From JBGRQB01 sp041725875 (GTDB taxonomy: Bacteria; Bacteroidota; Ignavibacteria; Ignavibacteriales; Melioribacteraceae): DNA of 43,816 nt. How positions within the stretch are numbered: position 1 is the stretch's first letter; every line of letters starts with the position of its first letter. Under the pieces are notes generated by a model that searched no databases, was not told the origin of the DNA, and saw only the letters and a program-made list of their open reading frames with translations. Shown piece by piece: positions 1-9,143 of the stretch. The DNA lies in assembly GCA_041725875.1 (NCBI GenBank), contig JBGRQB010000014.1, positions 1-43,816 of the forward strand, written 5' to 3'. The translations under genes were made by a program, and so were the position numbers.

Positions 1-170
1 TCCACATCTGAAAGATCAACAACAAATTTGGACCATTCTTCGGTATGAAGCAAAATTGTAAATTCACCTTTTACAATACCTGCAATAGGAGCATCAAATC
101 TGCTTTCATTTAATTTAAAGATTGCAATATCATCAATTTTCTTTAATTCAAAATTTACGTTTTCACTCAT
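1..170 (-). CDS. STAS-domain protein, probable anti-sigma factor antagonist (partial)
   Basis: Only the first 56 codons are in the window; the gene runs off the left edge. It starts at the ATG complementary to 168-170. The visible protein has the beta-strand pattern of a SpoIIAA-like STAS domain: an N-terminal MSENVNFE-type strand, then FDAPIAG, then KFVVDLSDV, which is the strand just before the usual phospho-serine loop. In this family the protein binds an anti-sigma kinase and releases a sigma factor; the phosphorylated serine would lie just outside the window. It follows the 176-residue gene on the same strand after a gap of about 100 bases. The identification rests on a short fragment. 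Confidence 0.6.
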   Translation of the reverse strand, partial: MSENVNFELKKIDDIAIFKLNESRFDAPIAGIVKGEFTILLHTEEWSKFVVDLSDV

Positions 171-274
171 AATCTATCTTCTGTAATTGTTTTTTATTTC
201 AGCATTATTAATAACAAGATAATAACTCATTTTATAAAATAATATATATAGTTTTACAAAATCAATAAAATTAT

Positions 275-805
275 TTAGAACATTTTTAACGATTCAATCA
301 TATCATCGTAGCAGAATTCGGGTCTTTCATTCTTATTATCGATTAATATATTGTAAAATTCGTTCAATTTCTCTTTCTGAAACCCAATCTTAAATTTAGA
401 TTGCGTCATATGTGTAAGTGAACTGTAAAAAAGATTTTCAAATCTTTCAAGATCCATTACAACATCAAATTTTTTTCTGTTTAATTTATTTGCCAGAAAA
501 TCACTTGGCAGATTAAACTTAGTAACATCCTCAAAGGCAAAGTGTATTATTTTTGTGTTTTTATTTTGAGGAATTTTCCCGGAAAATTTCACCGGAGTAA
601 GTATGGTAATCTGTTTTTCCAGCTCGGCTAAAAATTCCGCAACTTTTAATCCAAACCTGAATTCATTTTCCTCGTTAGGCATCAATATTAAAAATGAATC
701 TGAATTATTAAAAAAATCATTAAATTTTACCGAGCCGATATCTTCTTTCAGATATTTTCTTCTGGCCAGATAATTAGAGATTTTATTTTTAATCGGTTTC
801 AGCAT
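275..805 (-). CDS. Conserved hypothetical protein, 176 aa
   Basis: I cannot assign a function. The protein has a basic N-terminus (MLKPIKNKISNYLARRKYL) and then alternating strands and helices: FLILMPNEE, ITILTPVKF, KIIHFAFED, FDVVMDLE, FKIGFQ. It ends in an acidic segment with NILIDN. This layout resembles the nucleotide-sugar-type fold of glycosyltransferase-9 proteins and also small uncharacterised Bacteroidota proteins of similar length (I think of the DUF6913 type, from memory only). There is no signal peptide or membrane segment. Its start codon lies inside the end of ligA (17-base overlap), so the two are probably co-transcribed and translationally coupled. Confidence 0.75.
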   Translation of the reverse strand: MLKPIKNKISNYLARRKYLKEDIGSVKFNDFFNNSDSFLILMPNEENEFRFGLKVAEFLAELEKQITILTPVKFSGKIPQNKNTKIIHFAFEDVTKFNLPSDFLANKLNRKKFDVVMDLERFENLFYSSLTHMTQSKFKIGFQKEKLNEFYNILIDNKNERPEFCYDDMIESLKMF

Positions 806-2816
806 TTTTTAACAGCTCTTCAAGTTCTATTTCAGAAATTATCTTTACACCAAGTTTATTTGCTTTATCCAGCTTAGAACCGGCTTTTTCTCCGGCAAGC
901 AGATAATCAGTTTTTTTACTTATAGAAGATGAAACTTTTCCGCCATTTTTCATAATTTTTTCTTTAGCTTCATCTCTGGTATATTCTGTTAATGTTCCTG
1001 TAATTACAAATGTTTTATCTGCAAGAATATTTGTAGAATCTGTTGCTTCTTCAAGTTTAAAATTTAATCCTGCATTTTTCAGTTTTTCAATCAACATTTT
1101 GTTTTTGTCGTCAGCAAAAAATCTCTGCACACTTTCACTTATGCTCGGACCAATATCAGGTACATTTTCTATCTGTTCCGAATCTGCTTCTATTAGACTC
1201 TCAACAGAACGGAAATGTTCTGCAAGTTTTCTGGCAGATCCAGCTCCAATATATCTTATTCCCAAAGCAAATAAAACCTTATCAAATGGTTTTTCTTTAC
1301 TTTTTTCAATTGCAGTCAGTAGGTTTTCAACGCTTTTCTGACCCAGACGCTCAATCTCAATTAACTCTTCTTTGCGCTCGTGTAAATCATAAATATCTGC
1401 AAAAGTTTTAATAAAATTTTGCTCTACAAACAAATCAACAAGCGATTCACCTAAACCTTCAATATCCATTGCTCCGCGAGAAACAAAATGTTGTAGCTGT
1501 CCCTTTACCTGTGCCGGACATTCAGGATTTTCGCAATATATTGCAACTTCCCCTTCCGGTTTGTAAAGAACAGATTCACATTCGGGACAAGCATCAGGAA
1601 TAACCAGTTTTTCAATTCCCTCTTCTCTTTCCGATGTAACCACGGCAACAACCTTAGGTATAACATCGCCCCCTTTTTCAATCAAAACATAATCACCTTC
1701 GCGAATATCTTTTCTTTCAATTTCATCGGTGTTATGAAGTGTGGCTCTGCTTATTGTTGATCCGGCCAGAAATACCGGTTCAAGTTCGGCAACAGGAGTA
1801 ACAGCACCTGTTCTTCCTACCTGCCATTTTATTTTATGAAGTTTTGTCTTAGCCTGTTTAGCCTTAAACTTAAACGAAGTCGCCCAGCGCGGAGATTTGG
1901 CAATACTGCCTAAAATCTTCTGCTGTTTAACATTGTTTACTTTTATAACAACTCCGTCTATTTCATACGGTAGTTCGTCTCTTTTTAATTCCCAGTTATT
2001 ACAATATTCAATTACTTCATTTATGCTTTTACATAATCTGTAATTTGTGTTAACCTTAAAACCAAGCTCTGAAATTATTCTCAGATTATCAGATTGACTT
2101 TTTGTTTTCTCTTCCGATTCAATCAGATAATATAAGAATATGTCCAAAGGTCTTTTGGCAACTTCTCTTGAATCTATAAGTTTTATTGAACCCGCAGTTG
2201 AGTTTCTTGGATTGGCAAAAAGTTTTTCACCTTTTTTTTCACGCTCTTTGTTAAGCTCTCTGAAACCTTCAAGCGGAAGAAAAATTTCTCCTCGCACTTC
2301 AAAAGAATCTACAGGCAATACTTCCCTTTTCTCTTTTACAATTGAAAGAGGAACATTCTTAATGGTTCTGATATTGTTTGTAATCTCTTCACCCGAAACA
2401 CCGTCACCGCGCGTTACTGCTGTTTTTAACTCATAATTTTCGTAATTAAGACTAATGGAAACACCATCTATTTTTAGCTCAGTAACATATTCCACTTCAG
2501 AATTTTCAGGCAACCCGTCTCTTACTCTCCTGTCAAAATCGAGCAATTCCTGTTCGTCATAAGTGTTGCTCAGACTCAACATAGGTGTTTTATGCTGTAT
2601 GGAATTAAAGATATTGCTTAAATCGGAACCGACTCTTTGTGTAGGAGAATTTGGATCGTGAAGCTCCGGATATTTTTTTTCAAGTTCTTCCAGTTCTTTA
2701 AGAAGCTTATCAAACTCCTGATCGGAAACGATATGCTCCGTTAGAACATAATAATGATAATTATATTTATGTAATTTCTCTCTTAGATCTTTTATTTTTT
2801 GCTGCTCATCTTGCAT
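789..2816 (-). CDS. ligA: NAD-dependent DNA ligase LigA
   Basis: LigA seals nicks between Okazaki fragments and after repair, using NAD+ as the AMP donor. The 675-residue length is normal for the family. Visible parts are the N-terminal Ia/adenylation region with the KxDG motif (Lys115-Ile-Asp117-Gly), the downstream EIDGVVIKV and FKFKAK ligase motifs, the OB fold (GRTGAVTPVA), a four-cysteine zinc finger (Cys410, Cys413, Cys428, Cys433), helix-hairpin-helix repeats (GLGESL, IGAGSARKLAEHF, NVPDIGPSISES) and a C-terminal BRCT domain from about residue 595. It sits 6 bases downstream of the RodZ-like gene. Nothing suggests it is defective. Confidence 0.97.
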   Translation of the reverse strand: MQDEQQKIKDLREKLHKYNYHYYVLTEHIVSDQEFDKLLKELEELEKKYPELHDPNSPTQRVGSDLSNIFNSIQHKTPMLSLSNTYDEQELLDFDRRVRDGLPENSEVEYVTELKIDGVSISLNYENYELKTAVTRGDGVSGEEITNNIRTIKNVPLSIVKEKREVLPVDSFEVRGEIFLPLEGFRELNKEREKKGEKLFANPRNSTAGSIKLIDSREVAKRPLDIFLYYLIESEEKTKSQSDNLRIISELGFKVNTNYRLCKSINEVIEYCNNWELKRDELPYEIDGVVIKVNNVKQQKILGSIAKSPRWATSFKFKAKQAKTKLHKIKWQVGRTGAVTPVAELEPVFLAGSTISRATLHNTDEIERKDIREGDYVLIEKGGDVIPKVVAVVTSEREEGIEKLVIPDACPECESVLYKPEGEVAIYCENPECPAQVKGQLQHFVSRGAMDIEGLGESLVDLFVEQNFIKTFADIYDLHERKEELIEIERLGQKSVENLLTAIEKSKEKPFDKVLFALGIRYIGAGSARKLAEHFRSVESLIEADSEQIENVPDIGPSISESVQRFFADDKNKMLIEKLKNAGLNFKLEEATDSTNILADKTFVITGTLTEYTRDEAKEKIMKNGGKVSSSISKKTDYLLAGEKAGSKLDKANKLGVKIISEIELEELLKNAETD

Positions 2817-2822
2817 AAATTA

Positions 2823-3641
2823 CTACCTGACAATCCCTTCGGAGTTAATTGTTAAAATAGCTCTTCCGGTTCTTCCTGTGTAATCAAGTTTTTTTCCATT
2901 CAGCAAAAACTCAATTCCGCCTGCGTTACCTGCTACCAGATAAAACTGCGTTTTAGCTTTGATAGTCTTTTTTCTACCGGGATAAAGAAGAAAATCTATA
3001 TCAGAATTACTGTCAATTTTTCCACCGATCCAGCAGGTATCAGATGCAATAATAACCAGACTGAGACTGTCTGACATAACCGGAACTACAGTTTGCTTTA
3101 CTTCTTCTTTTTTCTTTTCAGCAGGAATTTCAAATCTACTTTTGGTTTCTTCCAAAACTTCCTGATAAGGTTTTTCCGTAATTATTTCCTGATCTTTTGT
3201 GTTAAAGAAGACAAGATAAATAATCAAAATTGCAGCCAGACCCGCAATTGCATATATCCCTATTAATATATTTTTATTGCTGCCGTCAGATTCATTAGCC
3301 GAGGCAGAGGGTGCTGAAAACTCTTTTGCAGCAGGCTCTTGTTTTTCAGCCTGTTCTCTTTCAATTTCCTGAATATCTTCTTCCCCTATCTCTCTTCCTT
3401 CCTTTGCAATCTCATATTTTCGCAAAATTGTATTGCCATCTAACTCAATAGATTTTGCATATTCCCTTATAAATGCTCTGATATAAACATCAGGCATCAC
3501 TTCAAAATCGCCACTTTCAATGGCATTAAGGAATTTCATATCAATACGAGTTTTATTAAATATCTGTTGAAGAGTGATATCTTTCTGTTCTCTGGTGGCT
3601 TTTAATTCTTCACCCAGCTTTCTTAATGTCTCTTTACTCAT
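2823..3641 (-). CDS. RodZ-like helix-turn-helix membrane protein
   Basis: This 272-residue protein has a cytoplasmic HTH_25-type domain (about residues 8-78, containing LKATREQKDITLQQI and the AFIREYAK helix). An acidic, low-complexity linker follows, then one transmembrane segment (about 125-146, ILIGIYAIAGLAAILIIYLVFF) and a C-terminal beta domain of the DUF4115 type (about 190-272). RodZ anchors the MreB cytoskeleton to the inner membrane in rod-shaped bacteria. Here no shape gene is adjacent, so only the domain architecture supports the role. It lies 15 bases downstream of rsmB and just upstream of ligA in the same run. Confidence 0.8.
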   Translation of the reverse strand: MSKETLRKLGEELKATREQKDITLQQIFNKTRIDMKFLNAIESGDFEVMPDVYIRAFIREYAKSIELDGNTILRKYEIAKEGREIGEEDIQEIEREQAEKQEPAAKEFSAPSASANESDGSNKNILIGIYAIAGLAAILIIYLVFFNTKDQEIITEKPYQEVLEETKSRFEIPAEKKKEEVKQTVVPVMSDSLSLVIIASDTCWIGGKIDSNSDIDFLLYPGRKKTIKAKTQFYLVAGNAGGIEFLLNGKKLDYTGRTGRAILTINSEGIVR

Positions 3642-3656
3642 AATCTATCTTAAATT

Positions 3657-5015
3657 TTATTTAATCTTTTTTATCTTTGCTGCAAATGCTCCGTCAACTC
3701 CGTGAATGTGCGGAAATATCTCAACACAGCCATTAGAATTAACTATATTTTTATCAAACTTACAAGAAGCATCTACTAATTCAAAATTACTATATTTACT
3801 CAAAAATTTCTCTATAATTCCGTAATTTTCTTCTTTATCTATGGAGCAGGTACTATAAACCAGTTCTCCTCCTGTTTTAAGAAGAGATGCACCCTTTTCC
3901 AGTATCCTGAACTGAGTTTTAGGCATTTCGTAAAAATCACTCAAACTTCTTTTCCATTTGATATCTGGTTTTTTAGGAATTGTTCCGCTTCCGGAACAAG
4001 GAACATCTGCGAGAATTTTATCAAACTTTTCTTCAGTCTTAAATTTAAGTGTATCCACAGCCTCGGTTTTTACATTCTCTACTCCGAGTCTGGCTAAATT
4101 TTTCTCCAGCGCTTTAATTCTGCTCTCGTGCAGGTCCAGCGCAATAATTTCTCCTTTATTTTCCATTTCTGCAGCAAGAAAAGATGTTTTTCCTCCCGGA
4201 GCAGAGCACATATCTAAAACTCTGTCACCTGGTTTTACATCAAGCAGTTTTATACTGAAACCTGTTGCTTCATCCTGAATGTTAAAATATCCTTTCTTAA
4301 AATACTCCCAGTCGGTAATATTAGACATATTAACCAATTCGATATACTCATCAAAATAGCGCCCTTTGGTAAAAGTTATTTCCACGCTTTTTATTAAATC
4401 GGTTAGTTCTTCACTGGTTGTTTTTAGTCGGTTAACACGCAGATGCAGTTTCGGACGCTTATTGTTTGATTTCATCAGTTCAATTACAAACTCTTCATCA
4501 AACTGTTTAAGCCATCGTTTTACAAGCCACACCGGGTGAGAATAATAGGAAGATAAAAAGGAGATTTTATCTGAATCTTTATCGGGGAAACGAATATTAT
4601 CTTTATTGCGTAAAATGTTTCTCAAGATTGCATTGGTTAAATCTGCTGCTTTTTTGCCCTGCAATCTTTTTACAAACTCCACAGATTCATTAATTGCAGC
4701 ATATTCAGGAATTTTATCGAGAAAGAGAATTTGATACAGAGCCACACGCAAAGCATTTTTTACATCCGGGATTGCTTTTGAGAATTGCCCTTTATAAAAA
4801 CCGGTAAGAATCCAGTCAAGCCGAAGCATCCACCTGATAACACCATGAACTATTTCAAACAAGAGAGCTTTATCTTTGCTGGAGAGTTCTGTATCAGCCA
4901 TTTCAGCATCCAGAAGTTTGTCAAGATAAGCATCGGTTTTAACTATACGGTTTAAGATTTTAACAGAGGTTCCTCTTACGCCTGAATACAGATTTTTAAC
5001 TTTGTGTTCTTTCAT
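3657..5015 (-). CDS. rsmB: 16S rRNA m5C967 methyltransferase RsmB
   Basis: RsmB methylates C967 of 16S rRNA with S-adenosylmethionine. The 452-residue protein begins with a NusB-like RNA-binding domain (about 1-140, LSSKDKALLFEIVHGVIRWMLRLDW), followed by the Nol1/Nop2/Sun methyltransferase domain. The SAM loop VLDMCSAPGGKTSF, the catalytic-site motif DVPCSGSG and the second cysteine motif YSTCSIDKEEN are all intact. It is the first gene of a minus-strand run after the rpmE terminator, followed by the RodZ-like gene, ligA and the 176-aa gene. The start is the ATG complementary to 5013-5015. Confidence 0.93.
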   Translation of the reverse strand: MKEHKVKNLYSGVRGTSVKILNRIVKTDAYLDKLLDAEMADTELSSKDKALLFEIVHGVIRWMLRLDWILTGFYKGQFSKAIPDVKNALRVALYQILFLDKIPEYAAINESVEFVKRLQGKKAADLTNAILRNILRNKDNIRFPDKDSDKISFLSSYYSHPVWLVKRWLKQFDEEFVIELMKSNNKRPKLHLRVNRLKTTSEELTDLIKSVEITFTKGRYFDEYIELVNMSNITDWEYFKKGYFNIQDEATGFSIKLLDVKPGDRVLDMCSAPGGKTSFLAAEMENKGEIIALDLHESRIKALEKNLARLGVENVKTEAVDTLKFKTEEKFDKILADVPCSGSGTIPKKPDIKWKRSLSDFYEMPKTQFRILEKGASLLKTGGELVYSTCSIDKEENYGIIEKFLSKYSNFELVDASCKFDKNIVNSNGCVEIFPHIHGVDGAFAAKIKKIK

Positions 5016-5131
5016 TAATACCTGGTTGAATATGCGGAATCTGTTAGTAAATATATACTTATGGAATTAATTGAACTATAAAATAAATAAAATTAAATTA
5101 CTAAATCAAAAAAATGTGGCAGGTTTTCTTT

Positions 5132-5161
5132 AAAAACAAAAAGGCGGCCAGAGAGCCGCCT
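5132..5161 (-). terminator. Intrinsic terminator after rpmE
   Basis: A 7-bp GC-rich stem (5142-5148 paired with 5155-5161) with a 6-base loop is followed, reading the minus strand, by a T-rich tract (5132-5142). It starts 20 bases past the rpmE stop codon and separates rpmE from the rsmB-rodZ-ligA run. Confidence 0.85.
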
Positions 5162-5180
5162 CAAGTTACAAAACTTAGTA

Positions 5181-5393
5181 TTAGTTTGCAGCTTTTTTAA
5201 CACCATATCTTTTATTAAATCTTTCAACTCTACCAGTTGAATCTAATAATTTCTGCTTACCTGTAAAGAATGGATGACATTCTGAACAGATCTCTAACTT
5301 GATCTCATTTTTTGTAGATCTTGTTGTAAATGTATTGCCACAAACACAGCTAACCTTACAATTTTTGTAATCTGGATGGATATTCTGTTTCAT
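5181..5393 (-). CDS. rpmE: 50S ribosomal protein L31
   Basis: This small zinc-binding protein of the large ribosomal subunit is 70 residues long, normal for the family. It is the cysteine-containing (C+) form: Cys16, Cys18, Cys36 and Cys39 form the zinc site (CVCG and CSEC), with an extra Cys12. The conserved HPFFTGKQKLLDSTGRVERF core is complete. A purine-rich AAAAAGGAAAA stretch precedes the start. It appears to be a single-gene unit, flanked by the anti-sigma gene upstream and its own terminator downstream. Confidence 0.97.
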   Translation of the reverse strand: MKQNIHPDYKNCKVSCVCGNTFTTRSTKNEIKLEICSECHPFFTGKQKLLDSTGRVERFNKRYGVKKAAN

Positions 5394-5459
5394 CTCTACT
5401 TTTCCTTTTTTTGCTAGACTGCTAATTTACAAAAATACTCAAAAAAATTCCAAATAATT

Positions 5460-6056
5460 TTAATTGGCAATTTTTTTCTTTTTTCTTTCTGTTTTGATAG
5501 AGTCTATCTTGGCTCTAAGTTCAGCAATTTCTTTCCTGTCTTTTTCAACAAGAAATCCGTTAAATCTGTTGTTTCCGTGTCCAACCACCTGCTGTTCTCT
5601 GCCTCCTGAGCGGTTTTTGATACTTCCGTCAATAAGACCGTCAACATCAACTCCTCTCAAACGCAATTGAGGTACAGTTCTTTTCTCTTTTTTAATTACA
5701 TCATTTGGGTGAATAACCAGATAACTATTGTCATTTACAGGGCTTGCAGGTCCACTGAGATTGACAGTATCAGGGGTGGTATCGGTCATAGCAACAGGAT
5801 TTTCAACTCCGTCGATATAAGGATTTTGATTTATACCGGAAGTTTCTTTAACAACAAAAAAGATAATTACAGCACTTAAAGCAACGGCAGTTGCAGGAAT
5901 AAATCTCCACAATTTGCCGGAAGAATCTTCTTTTTCCGCGGTTTCAAACTGACCGTTCTGAATTTTGACCATAAGTTTATATTCAAAATCATCCGGCGCA
6001 TCAACCTTTGGCAGATTTTTAAGATCTTTAATTAATTTTTCGTAACCATTATCCAT
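5460..6056 (-). CDS. Probable membrane anti-sigma factor partner of the adjacent ECF sigma factor
   Basis: This 198-residue single-pass membrane protein lies 27 bases downstream of an ECF sigma gene, the classic place for its anti-sigma factor. The cytoplasmic N-terminus carries LKNLPKVDAPDDFEYKL, a pattern I associate with anti-sigma-like proteins of this phylum. One transmembrane helix spans about residues 52-69, followed by a periplasmic region and a charged C-terminal helix (about 170-196). The protein has no cysteine at all, so it cannot carry the zinc-binding HxxxCxxC anti-sigma motif. The function is inferred mainly from position and topology. Confidence 0.65.
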   Translation of the reverse strand: MDNGYEKLIKDLKNLPKVDAPDDFEYKLMVKIQNGQFETAEKEDSSGKLWRFIPATAVALSAVIIFFVVKETSGINQNPYIDGVENPVAMTDTTPDTVNLSGPASPVNDNSYLVIHPNDVIKKEKRTVPQLRLRGVDVDGLIDGSIKNRSGGREQQVVGHGNNRFNGFLVEKDRKEIAELRAKIDSIKTERKKKKIAN

Positions 6057-6083
6057 ATTGTGTAATCCTTAATCCCAATTATG

Positions 6084-6674
6084 TTACTCTTTATATATAT
6101 TTTTTAATAATTTCTGAAGCTGGGTTCTTCCTCTGTTTATTCTCGATTTCACAGTGCCTATTGAAAGATTTGTCATCTCCGAAATCTCTTCATAAGAAAA
6201 CTCTTGTATATCACGTAAAATCACTACTTCTCTGTAAACAGGTTTAACTTTTAACAAGGCTTTTTGAATAATTTCATTTTTAATTCCGCCATCTGCAAGT
6301 CTGTCAGGATCAACTACAGAATCATCACTTACTTCCAACGGTCTGTCATCATCACCAACAGGCGAACTGAGTGACAGGATAGTTCTTCTTTTTCTCCTTT
6401 TCAATTCATTCTTTGCCAGATTTCCGGCAATTGTATAAATCCAGGTTGAGAACTTTGCAAAAGATTTGTACGAATCTTTATTGAGGTAAAACTTGATCAT
6501 TGTATCTTGTACAATGTCTATACTAACATCTTTATCCCCAATGAATCTGAAAACAAAATTTGTCAGGGGATCCTTATAGCGTTTTACAAGAACTTCGTAG
6601 GTATCTAATGTATTATTATCCTGAAATTCTTTTATAAGTTCTTCGTCTGTCCAGCCTTTGTATTTTGTATTCAC
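6084..6674 (-). CDS. ECF-family RNA polymerase sigma factor
   Basis: This 196-residue extracytoplasmic-function sigma factor has sigma region 2 at about residues 25-95 (YEVLVKRYKDPLTNFVFRF, DIVQDTMIKFY, FSTWIYTIAGNLAKNELKRRKRR). A short linker follows, then sigma region 4 at about 135-190 (LLKVKPVYREVVILRDIQEFSYEEIS, with the helix-turn-helix SIGTVKSRINRGR). Region 3 is absent, as is usual for this class. It would direct RNA polymerase to an envelope- or stress-related regulon held off by the downstream membrane protein. It is probably transcribed together with that gene. Confidence 0.93.
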   Translation of the reverse strand: MNTKYKGWTDEELIKEFQDNNTLDTYEVLVKRYKDPLTNFVFRFIGDKDVSIDIVQDTMIKFYLNKDSYKSFAKFSTWIYTIAGNLAKNELKRRKRRTILSLSSPVGDDDRPLEVSDDSVVDPDRLADGGIKNEIIQKALLKVKPVYREVVILRDIQEFSYEEISEMTNLSIGTVKSRINRGRTQLQKLLKNIYKE

Positions 6675-6741
6675 GCAGTTTATACTTCCCTGTTTTTAAT
6701 TTTGTTTCAGAAAATATTAATTTTAAATTAAAAAAAGTATC

Positions 6742-7755
6742 CTATTTTAATATCTCCAGAATAAGCACCGAAATTAGAGATTTTTGATCAACGGCTGTTG
6801 TTTTTAATGTTTTGTCTGCTTCAAGTAGAGCCCGACTAGCATTTAATAATCTCGTTTCGTTTCTTAAATATCTTGCTTCTTTACACTTTTTATAATAAAA
6901 CCAGCTCACACCTATTTGTCTGGCAGCACTGTTATCATCGCCCGAAGAAGCGGTTTCTACAGTTCTGGCAATAGTTGTGATATATTTTGTAATCATTGTA
7001 ATCAGATAAATGGCATCTTTTCCATTTTCAAGAAGATTATATGCCACATCAAGCGCAGTTGGTTTATCACCTCTTCCCATTGCATCTTGCAAATCAAAAA
7101 TTGAATGCTCTTTGGTTGTTGAAGTGTGCTGTTTTATTGTTTCAAGCGTAATTTCGCTATTTTCACCTAAAACATCTCCAAACTTCCTGATATGCATTTC
7201 CAGCATCGATTTATCTTCACCAACAAGATCTACCAGTGTAGTTGCATTTTCTCTGGAAATCTTCAGTTTGTTTCGTCCGGAATGTGTAACAACCCATTGC
7301 AGTAATCTCGGTCCTTTCAGTTCTTCAGCTTCAAAAAGAAATCCCTGCTTTATCATACTGGAATATGGTTCTGATGTTAGTCCGGAAGATTTTTGAGGCT
7401 GAGTAATTACCAGAATAGTACTTTCTGCAGGATTGTTAATATATCCGGAAAAACTTTTTCTGTCAGAAAATTTCTCAAAGTTTTTAACAATAATCAGCTT
7501 TTTCCCTGTTCCAAACGGAAATGCAGAAGCAATATCCACAAGTGATGATATTTTCTGATTTTTTTCAGCACTAATAACTTCTTTATCAAAATCTGAAGAG
7601 AGTAGCGGATTAACTGCTTTTTCAACAGCTTTAACTGCCGAATCAATTGTAAATCCATCGCTGCCTACAAAGAAATAGACAGGCAGCAATTTATCTTCTT
7701 TCAGAAAAGGACCAATATCATATATTGACGGAATATTTGATTTTGATTTAGCCAT
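6742..7755 (-). CDS. holA: DNA polymerase III delta subunit
   Basis: The delta subunit is the clamp-opening wrench of the clamp loader. The 337-residue length matches HolA. The fold signals are the N-terminal LLPVYFFVGSDGFTID segment, the AAA+-like core with KKLIIVKNFEKF and STILVITQPQKS, the GPRLLQWV region, and the C-terminal helical collar with IFDLQDAMGRGDKPTALDVAYNLL. The delta subunit normally lacks a functional Walker A motif, and none is seen here. It lies 6 bases downstream of the cyclophilin gene. Confidence 0.88.
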   Translation of the reverse strand: MAKSKSNIPSIYDIGPFLKEDKLLPVYFFVGSDGFTIDSAVKAVEKAVNPLLSSDFDKEVISAEKNQKISSLVDIASAFPFGTGKKLIIVKNFEKFSDRKSFSGYINNPAESTILVITQPQKSSGLTSEPYSSMIKQGFLFEAEELKGPRLLQWVVTHSGRNKLKISRENATTLVDLVGEDKSMLEMHIRKFGDVLGENSEITLETIKQHTSTTKEHSIFDLQDAMGRGDKPTALDVAYNLLENGKDAIYLITMITKYITTIARTVETASSGDDNSAARQIGVSWFYYKKCKEARYLRNETRLLNASRALLEADKTLKTTAVDQKSLISVLILEILK

Positions 7756-7761
7756 CTGAAA

Positions 7762-8268
7762 TTATTTTTTCTCAACTGTTACTTTTTCCATAACAACAGG
7801 TTCAACTGGTTTATCCTGCCCCGAAGTCTGAACACCACCAATTTTTTCAACTACATCCATCCCGGAAGTAACTTTGCCAAAAACTGAGTGTCTGTCATCA
7901 AGATGAGGAGTTGCGCCAAGAGTTATGAAAAACTGACTTGAATTAGTATTTGGACCGCGGTTTGCCATAGATAAAATTCCGGCTTCGCTGTGTCTTAGTT
8001 CAGGATGAAATTCGTCTTCAAATTCTCCACCCCATACACTGTCGCCACCTGCACCTGTTCCGGTCGGGTCTCCGCCCTGAATTACAAATCCGGCAATTAC
8101 TCTGTGAAAAGATACTCCGTCGTAATATCCTTTTTGAATTAATCCGGCAAAGTTTTCAACTGTTTTAGGAGTTTCTTTTGCAAAAAGCTCAATTTCAAAT
8201 TCTCCCATATTGGTTTCAACTTTGGCAATAAGTTTTTCGCCATCTTTAAGGTTTAATAACTCTTCCAT
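7762..8268 (-). CDS. Cyclophilin-type peptidyl-prolyl cis-trans isomerase
   Basis: This 168-residue cyclophilin has no signal peptide and so is probably cytoplasmic. The active-site elements are present: SFHRVIAGFVIQGGDPTGTG with the catalytic arginine, then SMANRGPNTNSSQFFITL and LDDRHSVFGKV. The N-terminal segment EIELFAKETPKTVENFAGL is typical of bacterial PpiB-like enzymes. It catalyses rotation about prolyl peptide bonds during folding. It sits between uppP (14 bases upstream) and holA. Confidence 0.95.
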   Translation of the reverse strand: MEELLNLKDGEKLIAKVETNMGEFEIELFAKETPKTVENFAGLIQKGYYDGVSFHRVIAGFVIQGGDPTGTGAGGDSVWGGEFEDEFHPELRHSEAGILSMANRGPNTNSSQFFITLGATPHLDDRHSVFGKVTSGMDVVEKIGGVQTSGQDKPVEPVVMEKVTVEKK

Positions 8269-8282
8269 TTTTTTCCTTTCAT

Positions 8283-9131
8283 CTATGGTATAATAAAATT
8301 CTGATTTACTAAATATAAAATTAATGCGCCAAACACAATTCTGTATATTACAAATATATATGTCGAATTAGATTTCAAAAATCTTAACAGAAATTCAATT
8401 GTGAGGTATCCGCTTATTGCAGAAGCAATTGTTGCAATCGATAAAGTAACAAATCCTGATGAATCAAGATATTCAAGCGATTTGTAAAACTGAAGCAATC
8501 CGCTTCCTAAAATTGCAGGTACTCCCAATAAAAAGGAGAATCGTGCGGCTGTATCTCTTTTTAATCCGGTGAATAGCCCGGCAGTAATTGTTGTTCCCGA
8601 TCTGGATGAGCCGGGAATTAATGCAAAACATTGAGCAATTCCGATTATTAAAGCATCTTTCCAGGTGATTGCCTTCATATCTTTTTTGAACTTCCCGGTT
8701 TTTTCTGCAACAGCCAGAATAATTCCCAGGACAATCAGACTCACACCAATTACATTCAAATTTTTGGTAAAAGCTCCTTCTATGAGATCTTTAAACCCGA
8801 GTCCGACAATAACAACCGGGATGCTTCCAAGAATTATAAACCATCCCATTTTACTGTTATCACCCTGCTCTTTTATCTTTTTTCTTTCCAGAAGGTTATC
8901 TACAATAAAATCTTTGGTTATGTTAAACAGATCTTTTCTAAAATATATAAATACTGCCAGAAGAGTTCCCAACTGAATGACAGCAATAAAGGCGGTCCAC
9001 TGTTCAGGAGCATATTGAGATACAAGTCCCATATAAGACCCCGCAGCTGTTAAATGACCTGTACTGCTGATAGGTAAAAATTCTGTTAATCCCTGTATAA
9101 TACCTAAAATAATTGCTTCAATAATACTCAT
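8283..9131 (-). CDS. uppP: Undecaprenyl-diphosphatase UppP (BacA type)
   Basis: UppP removes a phosphate from undecaprenyl diphosphate at the membrane, recycling the lipid carrier for peptidoglycan and O-antigen synthesis. The 282-residue protein is a multi-spanning membrane protein with both family signatures: GLTEFLPISSTGHL near residues 14-28, and PGSSRSGTTITAG in the second half. Length and membrane profile are normal. It is downstream of a small outer-membrane barrel gene (12-base gap) and upstream of the cyclophilin gene. Confidence 0.96.
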   Translation of the reverse strand: MSIIEAIILGIIQGLTEFLPISSTGHLTAAGSYMGLVSQYAPEQWTAFIAVIQLGTLLAVFIYFRKDLFNITKDFIVDNLLERKKIKEQGDNSKMGWFIILGSIPVVIVGLGFKDLIEGAFTKNLNVIGVSLIVLGIILAVAEKTGKFKKDMKAITWKDALIIGIAQCFALIPGSSRSGTTITAGLFTGLKRDTAARFSFLLGVPAILGSGLLQFYKSLEYLDSSGFVTLSIATIASAISGYLTIEFLLRFLKSNSTYIFVIYRIVFGALILYLVNQNFIIP

Positions 9132-9143
9132 AGAAATTTTACC

